From Nitrosomonas sp. Is79A3 (GTDB lineage Bacteria; Pseudomonadota; Gammaproteobacteria; Burkholderiales; Nitrosomonadaceae), in NCBI RefSeq assembly GCF_000219585.1, contig NC_015731.1, positions 1,984,001-2,048,000 on the forward strand: a stretch of DNA of 64,000 nucleotides, in the 5' to 3' direction. Of this stretch, positions 54,482-64,000 are shown piece after piece. Position numbers and translations under genes: made by a program. The stretch's first letter is position 1. The number at the start of each line of letters is the position of its first letter. The notes below the pieces were generated by a model. The model saw only the letters and a list, made by a program, of their open reading frames with translations. It ran no database searches and was not told where the DNA came from.

Positions 54482-55171
54482 TTACCCCGCTTGTTTGCTT
54501 TTCTTTAACTTTTTGCGATACATAAATACGCCAATTAAAAATACCGGTATTACAAAAAGTGCCGCAGCAATTAACCCAGCAGCAAAAATTGCAATCGCAC
54601 TATTCCCTGGCATAAACAATGTTACAAACCAGATCACGGCAAAGGCGATAAATAAGCCACCATACAGCATGATTTTTCTACCGCGATCATACAGTCGCCA
54701 AAAGGCGCCTGAAACTTGCATATCGTCTATGTAATGGTCAAAAACTTCTGCAAGACTGTTATCATCCGATTCAGATTCATACCCGATAGCGACAGCCAGC
54801 GCGTTATGATCCTCTTCAACTTTGGACATTTTTTTTAGAAATTCAATACGTTTACCTACTTTCTGCTTATGCATTCCATCTTGTACCAGCATGGTTTTCA
54901 AAGCTGCGAAGGCTAATTCACGCGCATCATTAATATTTCCCAAGCTTTCAGCAAACTTCCACATCACACCAAATAAATAAAGTTGAATGGTCATATCTTT
55001 AAACTCAGGTGCAAAGTCGTAATCTTTACTTTTGATGTGCTCTAGCTGTTCAGCTATTATTTCCCTTGCATGCGCAATACAAGCATCCACTGTTGAAACA
55101 TCAGTAGTAGTTATCTCCGGAATGGATGCTTCGACATTAGTTTTATCTGGATCAGTTATTACTTCTTTCAT
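54482..55171 (-). CDS. Hypothetical membrane protein, unrecognised
   Basis: Protein of 229 residues. The first 160 residues are soluble, charged and helical; two hydrophobic helices follow close together (about 168-186 and 191-213), and the protein ends in a basic tail ([13 protein letters not shown]). No signal peptide is seen, so the N-terminal part is probably cytoplasmic. Family not recognised. It lies between metF and folD on the same strand, 88-145 bp from each, and may be independent of them. Confidence 0.65.
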   Translation of the reverse strand: MKEVITDPDKTNVEASIPEITTTDVSTVDACIAHAREIIAEQLEHIKSKDYDFAPEFKDMTIQLYLFGVMWKFAESLGNINDARELAFAALKTMLVQDGMHKQKVGKRIEFLKKMSKVEEDHNALAVAIGYESESDDNSLAEVFDHYIDDMQVSGAFWRLYDRGRKIMLYGGLFIAFAVIWFVTLFMPGNSAIAIFAAGLIAAALFVIPVFLIGVFMYRKKLKKSKQAG

Positions 55172-55316
55172 TTCAGAACCTCGTGCTTTTTTATTTTAAT
55201 CAGAGTATTGGTGCGCATTATATACTGGCTAGAGAATTCAGGAGAAAGATCATATTGCCTACTGATCATACTGCTTGCATTGGGTCAGAATAATAATAAA
55301 AACAAGTAAGCTTATA

Positions 55317-56177
55317 CTAAACGGTATTTCCTTTAAGATTAAGGCGCTGCCATATCATTGATGTCAGATCGGCTGAATTTAACGTATAGAAATGTAATCC
55401 GGGTGCACCTGCTTGCAATAAACGCTCGCAAAGATCGGTAACAATATCCAACCCAAAAGCCTGGATAGATGCACTATCATCACTATAACCCTCAAGCTTC
55501 TTACGAATCCAGCGAGGGATTTCTGCGCCACAAGTATCTGAAAACCTGACCAATTGAGAGAATTTATTAATCGGCATGATTCCTGGAACGACAGGAATAT
55601 TTAAACCGGCCGATTCACATAAATCAACAAAATGAAAGTAAGCATCTGCATTATAAAAATATTGAGTAATCGCTGAATTAGCGCCAGTTTCAATTTTACG
55701 CTTAAAATTTTCAAAATCCGCTTGCGCAGATCGAGCTTGCGGATGATATTCCGGGTACGCCGCGACTTCGACATGAAACGAGGCTCCAAATTCCTGACGA
55801 ATAAAAGCGACGAGTTCACTGGCATAACGAAATTCTCCAGCTTGCGCCATACCCGATGGCAAATCTCCTCGTAACGCAACAATATGCCGAATCCCCGCTT
55901 GGTGATATTTTTCCAGAATAGCTCGAATATTCTGTTGGGTCGAGCCAATACACGAAAGGTGAGGTGCAACAACATGCCCTTCCGCTTGTATTTCCAATGC
56001 TGTTTCAAGAGTTCTATCACGAGTTGACCCACCCGCACCAAAGGTTACAGAAAAGAACTTTGGATTACATTGAGCCAATTGCTTGCGTGTTAACCGGAGC
56101 TTCTCAATACCCTGGGGGGTTTGAGGCGGGAAAAGTTCAAAGCTGAACGTAGGAGAAAATTTTTTTTGTGATTCCAT
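55317..56177 (-). CDS. metF: Methylenetetrahydrofolate reductase
   Basis: Makes 5-methyltetrahydrofolate for methionine synthesis. Protein of 286 residues with the FAD barrel features FSFELFPPQTPQGIEKL, SVTFGAGGSTRDRTLETA, PHLSCIGSTQQNI, HIVALRGDLPSGM and GANSAITQYFYNADAY. Length matches proteobacterial MetF. It belongs to a minus-strand set with ahcY and metK that closes the activated-methyl cycle, though a 147-bp gap separates it from ahcY. Confidence 0.96.
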   Translation of the reverse strand: MESQKKFSPTFSFELFPPQTPQGIEKLRLTRKQLAQCNPKFFSVTFGAGGSTRDRTLETALEIQAEGHVVAPHLSCIGSTQQNIRAILEKYHQAGIRHIVALRGDLPSGMAQAGEFRYASELVAFIRQEFGASFHVEVAAYPEYHPQARSAQADFENFKRKIETGANSAITQYFYNADAYFHFVDLCESAGLNIPVVPGIMPINKFSQLVRFSDTCGAEIPRWIRKKLEGYSDDSASIQAFGLDIVTDLCERLLQAGAPGLHFYTLNSADLTSMIWQRLNLKGNTV

Positions 56178-56324
56178 CTTTGCGAGTCTTTAAATGCAGA
56201 ATTATCACAGTCGATGTCATTACTAATGACTTTGGTAGTATCACAAGCTTTTTAATGGAAAGGGCATTGAATATTCATACAAATTCAAATGACCCTTACC
56301 GCTTAAAATAGAAGGAACGTACGC

Positions 56325-57758
56325 TTAATATCGATACATTTCTGGCTTAAATGGGCCATTCTTGCTAAGTCCTAAGTATTTCGCCTGTTCATCGGTCAAT
56401 TCAGTAAGCTTTACTCCCAGTTTCCCTATGTGCAAACGCGCTACTTTCTCATCAAGATGTTTTGGTAAAACATAAACATTTTTTTGGTAATTGGCTCCAT
56501 TCTGCCATAACTCCAACTGTGCCAAAACCTGATTAGTAAAGGAACTAGACATTACAAAGGAAGGATGCCCAGTTGCACACCCCAGATTAACCAATCTACC
56601 TTGCGCTAGAACTATGATGCGCCGCCCTGTCGGAAATATGACATGATCAACCTGTGGTTTGATATTTTCCCATTGATATTTCTGAATCGATGCAATATCA
56701 ATTTCTGAGTCGAAGTGTCCAATATTACAAACAATCGCTTGATCCTTCATTTTTAACATGTGATCATGCGTTATTACTCTCAGATTACCGGTTGCGGTAA
56801 CAAATATGTCCGCTTGATCACAAGCATCATCCATAGTCACAACACGATATCCTTCCATAGCTGCTTGAAGTGCGCAAATTGGATCAATTTCGGTAATCCA
56901 AACGGTTGCACCCAGGCCGCGCAATGATTGTGCACAACCTTTGCCTACATCGCCATACCCGCAAACCAATGCAATTTTTCCAGCAATCATGACATCTGTT
57001 GCTCGTTTTATGCCGTCAACTAGCGATTCTCTGCAGCCATAAAGATTGTCAAACTTTGATTTAGTCACAGAGTCATTGACATTGAATGCTGGGAACGGAA
57101 GTTCTCCATTCTTATGCATTTCATATAAACGATGAACACCTGTGGTAGTCTCTTCAGTAACTCCTCGTATTCTTGCAAGATTGCTTGAATACCAATTGGG
57201 CTGCGAAGATAATTTATTTCTGATAGAGGCAAATAATACAGTCTCTTCTTCATTGGTAGGGTTTGCAATAACAGTAGGATTTTTCTCGGCCTTAGTGCCT
57301 AGAATGAGCAGTAATGTAGCATCACCGCCATCATCCAGGATCATATTGGCTCCACTGGGTTGTCCGGCAATAGTCCATTCGAAGATTTGGTGAGCATATT
57401 CCCAGTAATCCTCCAGAGATTCTCCTTTATAAGCAAATACTGGAATATTTTTGGCGGCAATGGCTGAAGCGGCGTGGTCCTGGGTAGAGAAAATATTACA
57501 TGAAGCCCAGCGTACTTCCGCGCCTAATGACACTAATGTTTCAATCAGCACGGCGGTTTGTATCGTCATATGCAAAGAACCCGCGATACGTGCGCCCGCC
57601 AATGGTTTCTGATTTGCATACTCTTTACGCAATGCCATTAAACCGGGCATTTCTGTTTCAGCAATGGCTATTTCTTTACGTCCCCACTCAGCCAATGAAA
57701 TATCAGCAACTTTATAGTCAGTAAAAAGACCACCATTTGGATTAAGCACAGCGTTCAT
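56325..57758 (-). CDS. ahcY: Adenosylhomocysteinase
   Basis: Splits S-adenosylhomocysteine into adenosine and homocysteine. Protein of 477 residues with [22 protein letters not shown] at the start, [15 protein letters not shown], the NAD loop [20 protein letters not shown] and the C-terminal KPEMYRY typical of the family. The start at 57758 ([10 protein letters not shown]) is set by GAGGAG and the family N terminus; the in-frame extension to 57851 overlaps the SAH riboswitch and is rejected. Expression is probably raised when S-adenosylhomocysteine accumulates. Confidence 0.97.
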   Translation of the reverse strand: MNAVLNPNGGLFTDYKVADISLAEWGRKEIAIAETEMPGLMALRKEYANQKPLAGARIAGSLHMTIQTAVLIETLVSLGAEVRWASCNIFSTQDHAASAIAAKNIPVFAYKGESLEDYWEYAHQIFEWTIAGQPSGANMILDDGGDATLLLILGTKAEKNPTVIANPTNEEETVLFASIRNKLSSQPNWYSSNLARIRGVTEETTTGVHRLYEMHKNGELPFPAFNVNDSVTKSKFDNLYGCRESLVDGIKRATDVMIAGKIALVCGYGDVGKGCAQSLRGLGATVWITEIDPICALQAAMEGYRVVTMDDACDQADIFVTATGNLRVITHDHMLKMKDQAIVCNIGHFDSEIDIASIQKYQWENIKPQVDHVIFPTGRRIIVLAQGRLVNLGCATGHPSFVMSSSFTNQVLAQLELWQNGANYQKNVYVLPKHLDEKVARLHIGKLGVKLTELTDEQAKYLGLSKNGPFKPEMYRY

Positions 57759-57779
57759 AATCTTCTCCTCAAAATATGA

Positions 57780-57850
57780 ACGAGCGCCGTTGTAACAATA
57801 CCCGCCTATGTTGAGCCTCACGGAACAAACCGCTGCAGCGCTCCTCAGCA
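57780..57850 (-). ncRNA. SAH riboswitch upstream of ahcY
   Basis: On the minus strand GAGGAGCGCTGCA (57834-57846) is followed by a hairpin, GAGGCTCA (57812-57819) and AACGGCGCTC (57782-57791), the conserved blocks of the S-adenosylhomocysteine riboswitch. GAGCGC (57838-57843) pairs with GCGCTC (57782-57787) to close the core, and TGAG can pair with CTCA as the pseudoknot. It ends about 23 bases before the ahcY start, near the ribosome site, which suits translational control. Confidence 0.88.
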
Positions 57851-57902
57851 CAGGGGAAAAATCGATTAAAACCTATTTATAGCGGTAAATGCCACTAAAA
57901 AT

Positions 57903-59066
57903 TTATAGACCAGCATCGGCACGCAATTGAGCAGCCTTATCCTTACCTTCCCAGGTAAATTCAGGAAGTTCACGTCCAAAGTGTCCATAGGCTGCTGTTT
58001 TTGCGTAAATAGGGCGTAACAAATTAAGTGCATGAATGATGCCGCGGGGACGTAAATCAAAATGTCTTTCAATTAATTCGACAATCTTTTCATCAGCAAT
58101 TTTGCCTGTGCCGAATGTGTTGACCATCAATGAAACAGGTCTTGCAACACCAATGGCATAGGCAACCTGCACTTCACATTTGCTGGCAATCCCAGCCGCT
58201 ACAATATTTTTTGCAACATAGCGCCCAGCATAAGTTGCTGATCGATCGACTTTAGAAGGATCTTTGCCAGAAAAAGCACCGCCACCATGATGTGCAGAAC
58301 CGCCATAACTATCGACAATAATTTTACGCCCAGTCAAACCACAATCACCCATTGGACCACCTACAACAAAACGACCTGTTGGATTTACCAGGTATTTAAT
58401 TCGATTGCTGATCAATTCGGAAGGCAATACTGGCTTAATAATTTCTTCAATAACCGCTTCGGTCAATGCCTGATGTGAAATATCAGGATCGTGTTGTGTC
58501 GAAATCACAACCGTCTCAATACATTGCGGTTTACCGTTCAAGTATCGCACTGAAACTTGCGATTTGGCATCAGGACGCAACCATGCTAATTTCCCTTTTT
58601 TCCTAAGTTCAGCTTGGCGTTCAACCAAACGATGTGCATAAAAAATTGGCATGGGCATCAGTTGGGGTGTTTCGTCGCAAGCATATCCGAACATAAGCCC
58701 CTGGTCTCCCGCCCCTTGCTCCATTTCTTCTTCTTTGGTGCGATCAACCCCCTGCGCAATATCGGGCGATTGTTTGTTAAAAGCCGTCAAGACCGCACAC
58801 GTGGTAGAATCAAAACCGATATTAGAGCTGGTATAGCCGATATTCTTAACAGTTTCTCGCGCAATAATATTGTAATCCACAGAAGCATGCGTTGTTATCT
58901 CACCCGATAATACAATTAAACCAGTACTGCATAATGTTTCACAAGCAACCCGCGCGTTGGCATCTTGACTCAGGATTGCATCCAGAACAGCGTCAGAAAT
59001 TTGATCGGCAACTTTATCAGGGTGCCCTTCAGAAACAGACTCGGAAGTAAAAAGATATTCACTCAT
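57903..59066 (-). CDS. metK: S-adenosylmethionine synthetase
   Basis: Makes S-adenosylmethionine from methionine and ATP. Protein of 387 residues: [40 protein letters not shown] (the GAGDQG hexapeptide), and [17 protein letters not shown]. The start at 59066 (MSEYLF) is the family N terminus; a TTG five codons upstream is unlikely. It precedes the ahcY riboswitch on the same strand, and metK-ahcY-metF together supply and recycle SAM. Confidence 0.97.
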   Translation of the reverse strand: MSEYLFTSESVSEGHPDKVADQISDAVLDAILSQDANARVACETLCSTGLIVLSGEITTHASVDYNIIARETVKNIGYTSSNIGFDSTTCAVLTAFNKQSPDIAQGVDRTKEEEMEQGAGDQGLMFGYACDETPQLMPMPIFYAHRLVERQAELRKKGKLAWLRPDAKSQVSVRYLNGKPQCIETVVISTQHDPDISHQALTEAVIEEIIKPVLPSELISNRIKYLVNPTGRFVVGGPMGDCGLTGRKIIVDSYGGSAHHGGGAFSGKDPSKVDRSATYAGRYVAKNIVAAGIASKCEVQVAYAIGVARPVSLMVNTFGTGKIADEKIVELIERHFDLRPRGIIHALNLLRPIYAKTAAYGHFGRELPEFTWEGKDKAAQLRADAGL

Positions 59067-59183
59067 AGTTTTATCTATCAAAATTAGGAAAAGTTTTAAA
59101 TTATACCTGATTGCGTCTTTGAAAATAGGATTCAGTCAAATTTACTATTCCTATTACAAAAATAGCCTCTGTACTGCGACGAT

Positions 59184-60641
59184 TTATTCTTTATTCTTCG
59201 CAAAAAATATTTCACATCCTCCATGTGGGTTATAACGGTATCGCGTATCATTCAAACGCATACATTTCGGACCGAAAGGATTAGCAGTGCCAATATATAA
59301 CCCATTCGGTGAAGATATCAGTGTTCGCAGACCAATGTTATAAGGATTACCCATCCCATTGGTTGTCACTGGTATCCAATTCTCACCATCGAAACTTCTG
59401 TATAGATCAAAGCCAGATTGACGTTCTAAAATAAATTGTGGATCGACATGATTTACTATCCCAGTAAAAGCTTCCGGCCATTTCTCTCTATTTGCATAGC
59501 CTAATAATGCGCTCCACTCGAAAGTACTTAGATAGAGCCAACCTTGGTGTTCACACATGCGCCAGAAATAACCGTTAAAGAAGTTATCAAATCCCGGCAT
59601 ATATCCGGAAAGTGCCTCTTTCCAACCATCTGGAGTCTCGCGCGCATCGCCCACTATTAAGTCCCAATGCCCATCTGGGTAAATTCGTATCAGTTCAGGT
59701 GGTGCTGGGCCAACTTTATTTTGCCGATCAACCCCTCCCCCTTGTATTCCACTGCCAACATACAACGCCCCCTTGAATGGATACATACTGAGCACGCACT
59801 GATTAAAAGCACCGCGATACGCACCTCGATCAATGATTTTTTCCCAGTGATAAGGAAGGTCACCCTCTACTGTACTACGCCAAACCTGGTAGCCTTCTAG
59901 ATTAAAAGTACCAACGTATAGATAATCATCAAAGCCAGCCATTTCAAAGATTGTTTTATTACCAGAATCTCCAAAACCGAAATCGCTAACTGGTCGCCAT
60001 TGGCCATTAGCGGGGTTTATACTTTCGTAAACCACTGAATGTGCAGATATATTTGGATTTCCACCACGAGAACCGGCGGGTGTTGTAAAAAGACGCCCTT
60101 TAAACATCACCATTGTTCGTATTGTTGTTACAGGCAAACCAATCAAACCCGGTTCACAAGTAGGTGTAAAAGTGGTACCGTCTTCAGAGAGTAAGATTAA
60201 TGGCCCGGGTCCTTTCGCGGGCGACCAAGTACTTACAAGCAGGACCGGTTCATCATTGTTATTTCCCTGATATACTATCATTCCACGATAGCCTATTTCG
60301 CGTGTAATGAGTTTACCGTGACTACCAGTTATGAGTGGCGCTTTATGTATCCTTTCCCAGCTTCCACTGTTTGGGCTATACCGCCAAATCTCTGCCCGCA
60401 TATCTAGTTCAAATGGATCCTCCGGACACTCGACTGGCCATGTATTCAACCCAATTGAAAGACGCGAACTCATAAAGGGAAAATTACCACGCGTGGTCGC
60501 TACATAAAGTTGGTTTTTAAACCAAGCCATCGAATGTGCATATGCATTTAGACCATCGCCGAAACCACCGTGTGCAATTAGCCTAAAGTCTTCTTTTTTA
60601 AGGCCCGGTCTGATGCTCAGTTTATTTTTTACTCGACTCAC
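59184..60641 (-). CDS. Beta-propeller-like protein of unknown function
   Basis: Protein of 485 residues without a signal peptide. At least five blade-like units recur with a short strand L-Y-V/I-G/A/S-T followed by a Gly-rich turn: LYVATTRGNFP, LYVGTFNLEGYQVW, LYVGSGIQGGG, LYLSTFEWSALLGY and LYIGTANPFGP, spread over the whole length, with W-R/E-x-I elements between. This suggests a propeller fold, but no enzymatic motif is recognised. The GTG start at 60641 directly abuts the TAA stop of the hydrolase gene, so translation is coupled. Last gene of the PPTase-ACP operon. Confidence 0.7.
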   Translation of the reverse strand: MSRVKNKLSIRPGLKKEDFRLIAHGGFGDGLNAYAHSMAWFKNQLYVATTRGNFPFMSSRLSIGLNTWPVECPEDPFELDMRAEIWRYSPNSGSWERIHKAPLITGSHGKLITREIGYRGMIVYQGNNNDEPVLLVSTWSPAKGPGPLILLSEDGTTFTPTCEPGLIGLPVTTIRTMVMFKGRLFTTPAGSRGGNPNISAHSVVYESINPANGQWRPVSDFGFGDSGNKTIFEMAGFDDYLYVGTFNLEGYQVWRSTVEGDLPYHWEKIIDRGAYRGAFNQCVLSMYPFKGALYVGSGIQGGGVDRQNKVGPAPPELIRIYPDGHWDLIVGDARETPDGWKEALSGYMPGFDNFFNGYFWRMCEHQGWLYLSTFEWSALLGYANREKWPEAFTGIVNHVDPQFILERQSGFDLYRSFDGENWIPVTTNGMGNPYNIGLRTLISSPNGLYIGTANPFGPKCMRLNDTRYRYNPHGGCEIFFAKNKE

Positions 60642-61706
60642 TTATCGATCATTTGTGATTATTTTTGAAAGATACGAGCCTACAAATTTTTTTGCTTCAT
60701 TTAATTCAATAAATGGTCCAATTCTGGTAGATTCCCGAGTGAAAAAAAACCACTTCCCATTAGATTTAAAAAAGCGTTCGCATCGAAAATAATTTTTAAA
60801 ATCTTCACCGTTCCGGTATTTAGGATTGTTAGTAAGCTCACCGTTAAGAAATTGATTGCATATCGTCAATACCTCATCCGATCTTGATGTCAGAAAAAAA
60901 TGTCCGGCACCACGCACATGTCTAAATTCTGCATTCGGCCAGATATCTAATAATTGTCTTCCAGTTAATTTAGCCTGTGAATTTTCACCATATATTGATA
61001 AGATTGGGAAATTAAATTTCTGTAATTTTTCTAGAGTCAAGCCATCTTCACTCATTAATTCATTCTCGGCAGACGTATTAGTCATTAAATTTAGCCATTG
61101 CATTGCCGTTCTGTTACTGAATTTTCCTGAATATGGAATTATCAATTCTGCTAGGTTTTCCGGAATACTCTTTTCTTCTATCTGCATTTGTGCCATCAAA
61201 GTTAATAACTTACATCCAAACTTTGAGTTATGAATTTCAAGATCCAATCCATACTGGTGCAGGAGCGATTGAATTTTCTTGCCATATTCCCAACTTTTCT
61301 CACCTTGCAATTGCCGAAAAGTATAAATATGCGTATCTGCTAAGATTAAACCCGCTACGCGCGTCGGATCGATACAAGCCAGATTGAGAGCAATTATTCC
61401 GCCAAAACTATGCACAATAAAATATGCACGTTTAATTCCAAGATGGTCAAGCAAACTCTGAAGATCAGTGGCAAGATTGTGCGGAGTATAACCGCTCTCT
61501 GTCATCTCAGACCGGCCATGCCCGCGCAAATCGTATAGCGTTATTCGGTATCTCTTCGAAAAAGCTGGGGCATATTGAAAATACCAGAAAGCCATATTCG
61601 TGGCCAAGCCGTGCACCATGATCAGATCTTCTACCTGATCCCCTGACTGTTCCGAATTCATTTGAACATAATTTAGTCGGTGGCCATTAATGATTTCGAC
61701 TGGCAC
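60642..61706 (-). CDS. Alpha/beta hydrolase with an extra C-terminal domain
   Basis: Protein of 354 residues. Residues 1-275 are an alpha/beta hydrolase: oxyanion segment MVHGLATNMAFW, DLRGHGRSEMTESGY, nucleophile in VHSFGGIIALN and a late histidine in VRGAGHFFLTSRSDE. The last 65 residues (NYFRCERFFKSNGKWFFFTRE...GPFIELNEAKKFVGSYL) form a separate small domain, resembling by memory the DUF6316 type. Such hydrolases often act as thioesterases or acyltransferases next to acyl carrier proteins. It is 5 bp behind the phosphodiesterase-like gene. Confidence 0.85.
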   Translation of the reverse strand: MPVEIINGHRLNYVQMNSEQSGDQVEDLIMVHGLATNMAFWYFQYAPAFSKRYRITLYDLRGHGRSEMTESGYTPHNLATDLQSLLDHLGIKRAYFIVHSFGGIIALNLACIDPTRVAGLILADTHIYTFRQLQGEKSWEYGKKIQSLLHQYGLDLEIHNSKFGCKLLTLMAQMQIEEKSIPENLAELIIPYSGKFSNRTAMQWLNLMTNTSAENELMSEDGLTLEKLQKFNFPILSIYGENSQAKLTGRQLLDIWPNAEFRHVRGAGHFFLTSRSDEVLTICNQFLNGELTNNPKYRNGEDFKNYFRCERFFKSNGKWFFFTRESTRIGPFIELNEAKKFVGSYLSKIITNDR

Positions 61707-61711
61707 AGTAT

Positions 61712-63310
61712 CTACTCCATATATCCTAGTAGTCGTAGTTGTTCCATAATTTTCTCTTTTTCATCATCTTCTATTCTGGCTGATTCATTATCTTTAACAT
61801 GTTTATTAGTGGGAGTGCCGATCACGATCGGGTGCTCAGAGAGATAATCTTCATTAAAGATTGAATGTGGTACTTTTCCTTCGAGGTCACTTGGTACTTC
61901 TAATCCCAAGCTATACAATAAAGTTGCCCCGACATCAACAATATCGCATTTCTCTGTCACAACTCCTTGTTTTATTCCATGCCCATAAGCAAGAAAAACA
62001 CCATCGGGATGATGAGTGCCTGCTATTTCTGAGCGTAACTCAACTACAGGTTTCTTATTTTTAATAGAAACAAAACCGAAATCACGTAAAACTAGCAATA
62101 AATCTGCTGCATCTTCCATACTAGCGCCTGGGAATACTTCTTCTCTAGTATGTATCTCGGTAATAATCCTTTCTCCTGTAATAGGATCTTTTAATTCTTC
62201 CAGATCACTTATTAGTCTTGCCCTAACAGTTTCATAATCGCTTGGTTTGATACCGGCTTCACCGGGATTTCTGGCAACACGGATATTAATTCCATTACTG
62301 GAAGGCGTACGGCAATAAGCAATTGTCTTTTCCCAATCTAGATACGCAAACATGCTATCCTCTCGTCGCTTTCCTGCTTCGGTATCAGGTACATCTTTCC
62401 ATTCCAGATATCCTTTTTCATGTAGATAAGAATTAATTCGTACCACTTCAGTTGTTGAAGTAAAACCATGGTCTGATGCCATAAATACTTGTACATTCGG
62501 TCCCGCTGTTGTAACCAAATGTTCTATAAAACTGTCAAGCTGGCGAAAATAATCGTGGCACAACTTGCGCATTCTTAGGTGATATTCGCTGAGCTCGCCA
62601 GTCTGTAGATTAGGATCAACAAATAACCAAGCTTGGTGTTGCAGTTTATCAACACCATCGAACATTACCGCCATCAAATCTGGTGATTCTTCACGCAGCA
62701 AATAATCAGCAATACAAAACCATTGTTTCTCACGCGGTAAATGATAACGTACCCAGTTTTCGCGATCCTCGTTAGTTAGCTCATCAAGCGCTTGCTTTTC
62801 CTGCTCAAAATCCCAGGCCAATTCTTTCGGATTAAAATCTGGAATAGTTTTTAACCGATCATATAAATCTTCTGGAGCTGAATTACGCCGCAAATGACGC
62901 CATGGAATGAAACCAGGCAGCATAAAGCCGTTTAAGTTTTTTGGAGGAGGCGCAGTGAAAGGAAAATTAAGTGCAGCTACTCGTTTACCCTGGCGACTAG
63001 CAATTGACCATAACATTTCTGCTTTACAATCGCGAGAATCGTATAGCGTAAAGAACACATCGTTTCCACGCTCTTCTGCACGAATAAAATCAAAAATACC
63101 ATGATTTCCTGGATTTCTCCCAGTCATTAAAGAGACCCAAGCAGGAGGAGTCAAAGGATTAGGCGTTGAACGTAAAACACCCCGTACTCCTTTGTCGAAT
63201 ATTTTCGCCATAAATGGCATTACTGGACCTTCACCACTTTTTGCAACAAGATCATTCAGTACTGTAAAAGTAGCACCGTCCATGCCGATAAATAATGTAC
63301 GAGTAGTCAT
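61712..63310 (-). CDS. Alkaline-phosphatase-superfamily protein, type I phosphodiesterase/pyrophosphatase
   Basis: Protein of 532 residues. Superfamily metal-site motifs are visible: FIGMDGATFTVL (metal Asp, Thr nucleophile), VMFDGVDKLQHQAWL, SDHGFTSTTEVVRIN and a late AGTHHPDGVFLAYGHGIK. PLTPPAWVSLMTGRNPGNHGIFDF is the characteristic block after the nucleophile. No signal peptide is seen, so it is probably cytoplasmic. Members of this group can hydrolyse or transfer phosphate and sulfate esters; the substrate is unknown. It sits between the ACP and the hydrolase gene, with 5- and 14-bp gaps. Confidence 0.88.
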   Translation of the reverse strand: MTTRTLFIGMDGATFTVLNDLVAKSGEGPVMPFMAKIFDKGVRGVLRSTPNPLTPPAWVSLMTGRNPGNHGIFDFIRAEERGNDVFFTLYDSRDCKAEMLWSIASRQGKRVAALNFPFTAPPPKNLNGFMLPGFIPWRHLRRNSAPEDLYDRLKTIPDFNPKELAWDFEQEKQALDELTNEDRENWVRYHLPREKQWFCIADYLLREESPDLMAVMFDGVDKLQHQAWLFVDPNLQTGELSEYHLRMRKLCHDYFRQLDSFIEHLVTTAGPNVQVFMASDHGFTSTTEVVRINSYLHEKGYLEWKDVPDTEAGKRREDSMFAYLDWEKTIAYCRTPSSNGINIRVARNPGEAGIKPSDYETVRARLISDLEELKDPITGERIITEIHTREEVFPGASMEDAADLLLVLRDFGFVSIKNKKPVVELRSEIAGTHHPDGVFLAYGHGIKQGVVTEKCDIVDVGATLLYSLGLEVPSDLEGKVPHSIFNEDYLSEHPIVIGTPTNKHVKDNESARIEDDEKEKIMEQLRLLGYME

Positions 63311-63324
63311 TCGAGACTCATCTC

Positions 63325-63618
63325 CTATTGATTTTTTAGTTTAGATTCGAGAAAAACAGAAATCTGTTGAATTGATAAATCACCGACATATTTGCCATCT
63401 TCCATAAGAAGTTCATGGAATCCCAGCTTGCGTTCATAATTTTGCTCTAGTGCCACACATAACTGTATGATATCAACTGAAGAAAAATTCAGATCATTAA
63501 CTAAGAATGTTTCCTGGCCAATTGCTTCATCCAAATTTAATTCCCAATCCTGAACTAAGTCTTCAATAATCATTATCACAGTCAGGATAATTTTTTCTTG
63601 CTTTACTAAGTCTTCCAA
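63325..63618 (-). CDS. Acyl carrier protein
   Basis: Protein of 97 residues, acidic and helical, with the phosphopantetheine-attachment Ser in VNDLNFSSVDIIQLCVALEQ, the equivalent of the DSLD motif in ACPs. The serine context NFSSVD is divergent from the fatty-acid AcpP (DSLD), pointing to a dedicated carrier. It is 24 bp downstream of a phosphopantetheinyl transferase gene, the enzyme that would activate it. Confidence 0.88.
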   Translation of the reverse strand: MEDLVKQEKIILTVIMIIEDLVQDWELNLDEAIGQETFLVNDLNFSSVDIIQLCVALEQNYERKLGFHELLMEDGKYVGDLSIQQISVFLESKLKNQ

Positions 63619-63642
63619 TTTACTTCCCTTTCTTAATTTTTG

Positions 63643-64000
63643 TTAACTACTAGCCAGCGCAATTATCGAGTTATCTTTCCGAGTAACAACGACATCAATT
63701 TTAATCTCTGAATAAGTCACACAAGCATTTTCGCAATTTGTATCTATAAATGAAACTTCAAAAGCTGTTGGCTTGCCTTGGAGACCCAAACCAAGAAACT
63801 TTGATGCTGCTTCCTTAGCACACCAAAATCGCAGAAGCTTATCATTCAGTGCCGAGTTATCCAGACCCCGTACAAAAGCTTCTTCACGAGCAGTTAGTGT
63901 TTCAATCATTAAATCATTATTTCGGATTTTACTAACCTCTTCAATATCAATGCCTACGGGACATTGTGATTCGGAAACCGCCACTAAGCTCGCACAATTA
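63643..64000 (-). CDS. 4'-Phosphopantetheinyl transferase, N-terminal part outside the window
   Basis: The visible 119 codons hold GIDIEEVSKI, LTAREEAFVRG and FWCAKEAASKFLGLGLQGKP, the Mg-binding Asp-x-Glu and W-x-x-K-E-A-x-x-K signatures of the Sfp/AcpS superfamily. The frame stays open through base 64000 and the family needs additional upstream residues, so the start lies beyond the window edge. It would transfer phosphopantetheine from CoA to the adjacent ACP. It leads the five-gene minus-strand operon visible here. Confidence 0.9.
   Translation of the reverse strand, partial: NCASLVAVSESQCPVGIDIEEVSKIRNNDLMIETLTAREEAFVRGLDNSALNDKLLRFWCAKEAASKFLGLGLQGKPTAFEVSFIDTNCENACVTYSEIKIDVVVTRKDNSIIALASS

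Noticed and set aside
57759..57851. In-frame N-terminal extension of ahcY
   Set aside because: It would translate the riboswitch, and the family N terminus starts at 57758 behind GAGGAG.

Overview
The window reads as a chromosomal segment of an AT-rich betaproteobacterium, most likely a Nitrosomonas-type ammonia oxidiser. This is inferred from two SmbP-type small metal-binding proteins (a family described from Nitrosomonas europaea), the Rng-Maf-RlmH-RsfS-NadD gene order, and an SAH riboswitch in front of ahcY. No ammonia-oxidation genes lie in the window, so the genus is an inference.

Layout. 1-6.7 kb: a sigma-54 activator cut by the window edge, a P3A-type proton ATPase, a MauG/CcpA-type dihaem peroxidase, a DsrE-like protein and a ferric-reductase-like flavocytochrome. 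7-15.5 kb: an OmpR-type response regulator, its histidine kinase and an orphan PstS in one minus-strand operon, followed by a cluster of envelope and stress proteins (YfdX, two SmbP, HdeD, Spy/CpxP-like, a glycine-zipper membrane protein, a channel-like membrane protein) and a decayed DUF1840 gene. The promoter regions of the regulator and of yfdX carry direct repeats with an 11-bp period, as expected for an OmpR-family regulator. 16.6-20.9 kb: a decayed mobile region containing an ISAs1 element with an IS1595-family element nested inside it, both with exact target duplications, two broken tyrosine integrases, a tRNA-Thr 3' fragment and an intact tRNA-Ser(GCU).

21-37.6 kb: mostly housekeeping genes (aspartokinase, class II aldolase, Hsp15-like, hydrolase-OsmC fusion, ilvE, zinc-finger protein, phosphomannomutase, nadE, bepA, macA and split macB genes, exoD). 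A gpsA-like gene here is disrupted by an in-frame palindromic element and a stop codon. Two different MITE-like repeats, both bounded by CTAG, lie in this stretch. 37.6-45.5 kb: a large NarL-type sensor kinase with three tandem GAF-like repeats and its response regulator, then two porin genes and two lipoprotein genes that form paralogous pairs. 45.5-59.1 kb: minus-strand housekeeping genes: rng, maf, rlmH, rsfS, nadD; aceF and aceE; folD; and the methionine/SAM cycle genes metF, ahcY (with SAH riboswitch) and metK.

59.2-64 kb: a tight minus-strand operon entering from the right edge, encoding a phosphopantetheinyl transferase, an acyl carrier protein, an alkaline-phosphatase-superfamily enzyme, an alpha/beta hydrolase with an extra C-terminal domain and a beta-propeller-like protein. 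It looks like the end of an acyl-carrier-dependent biosynthetic cluster whose core enzymes lie outside the window, and is the best candidate here for an undescribed pathway.
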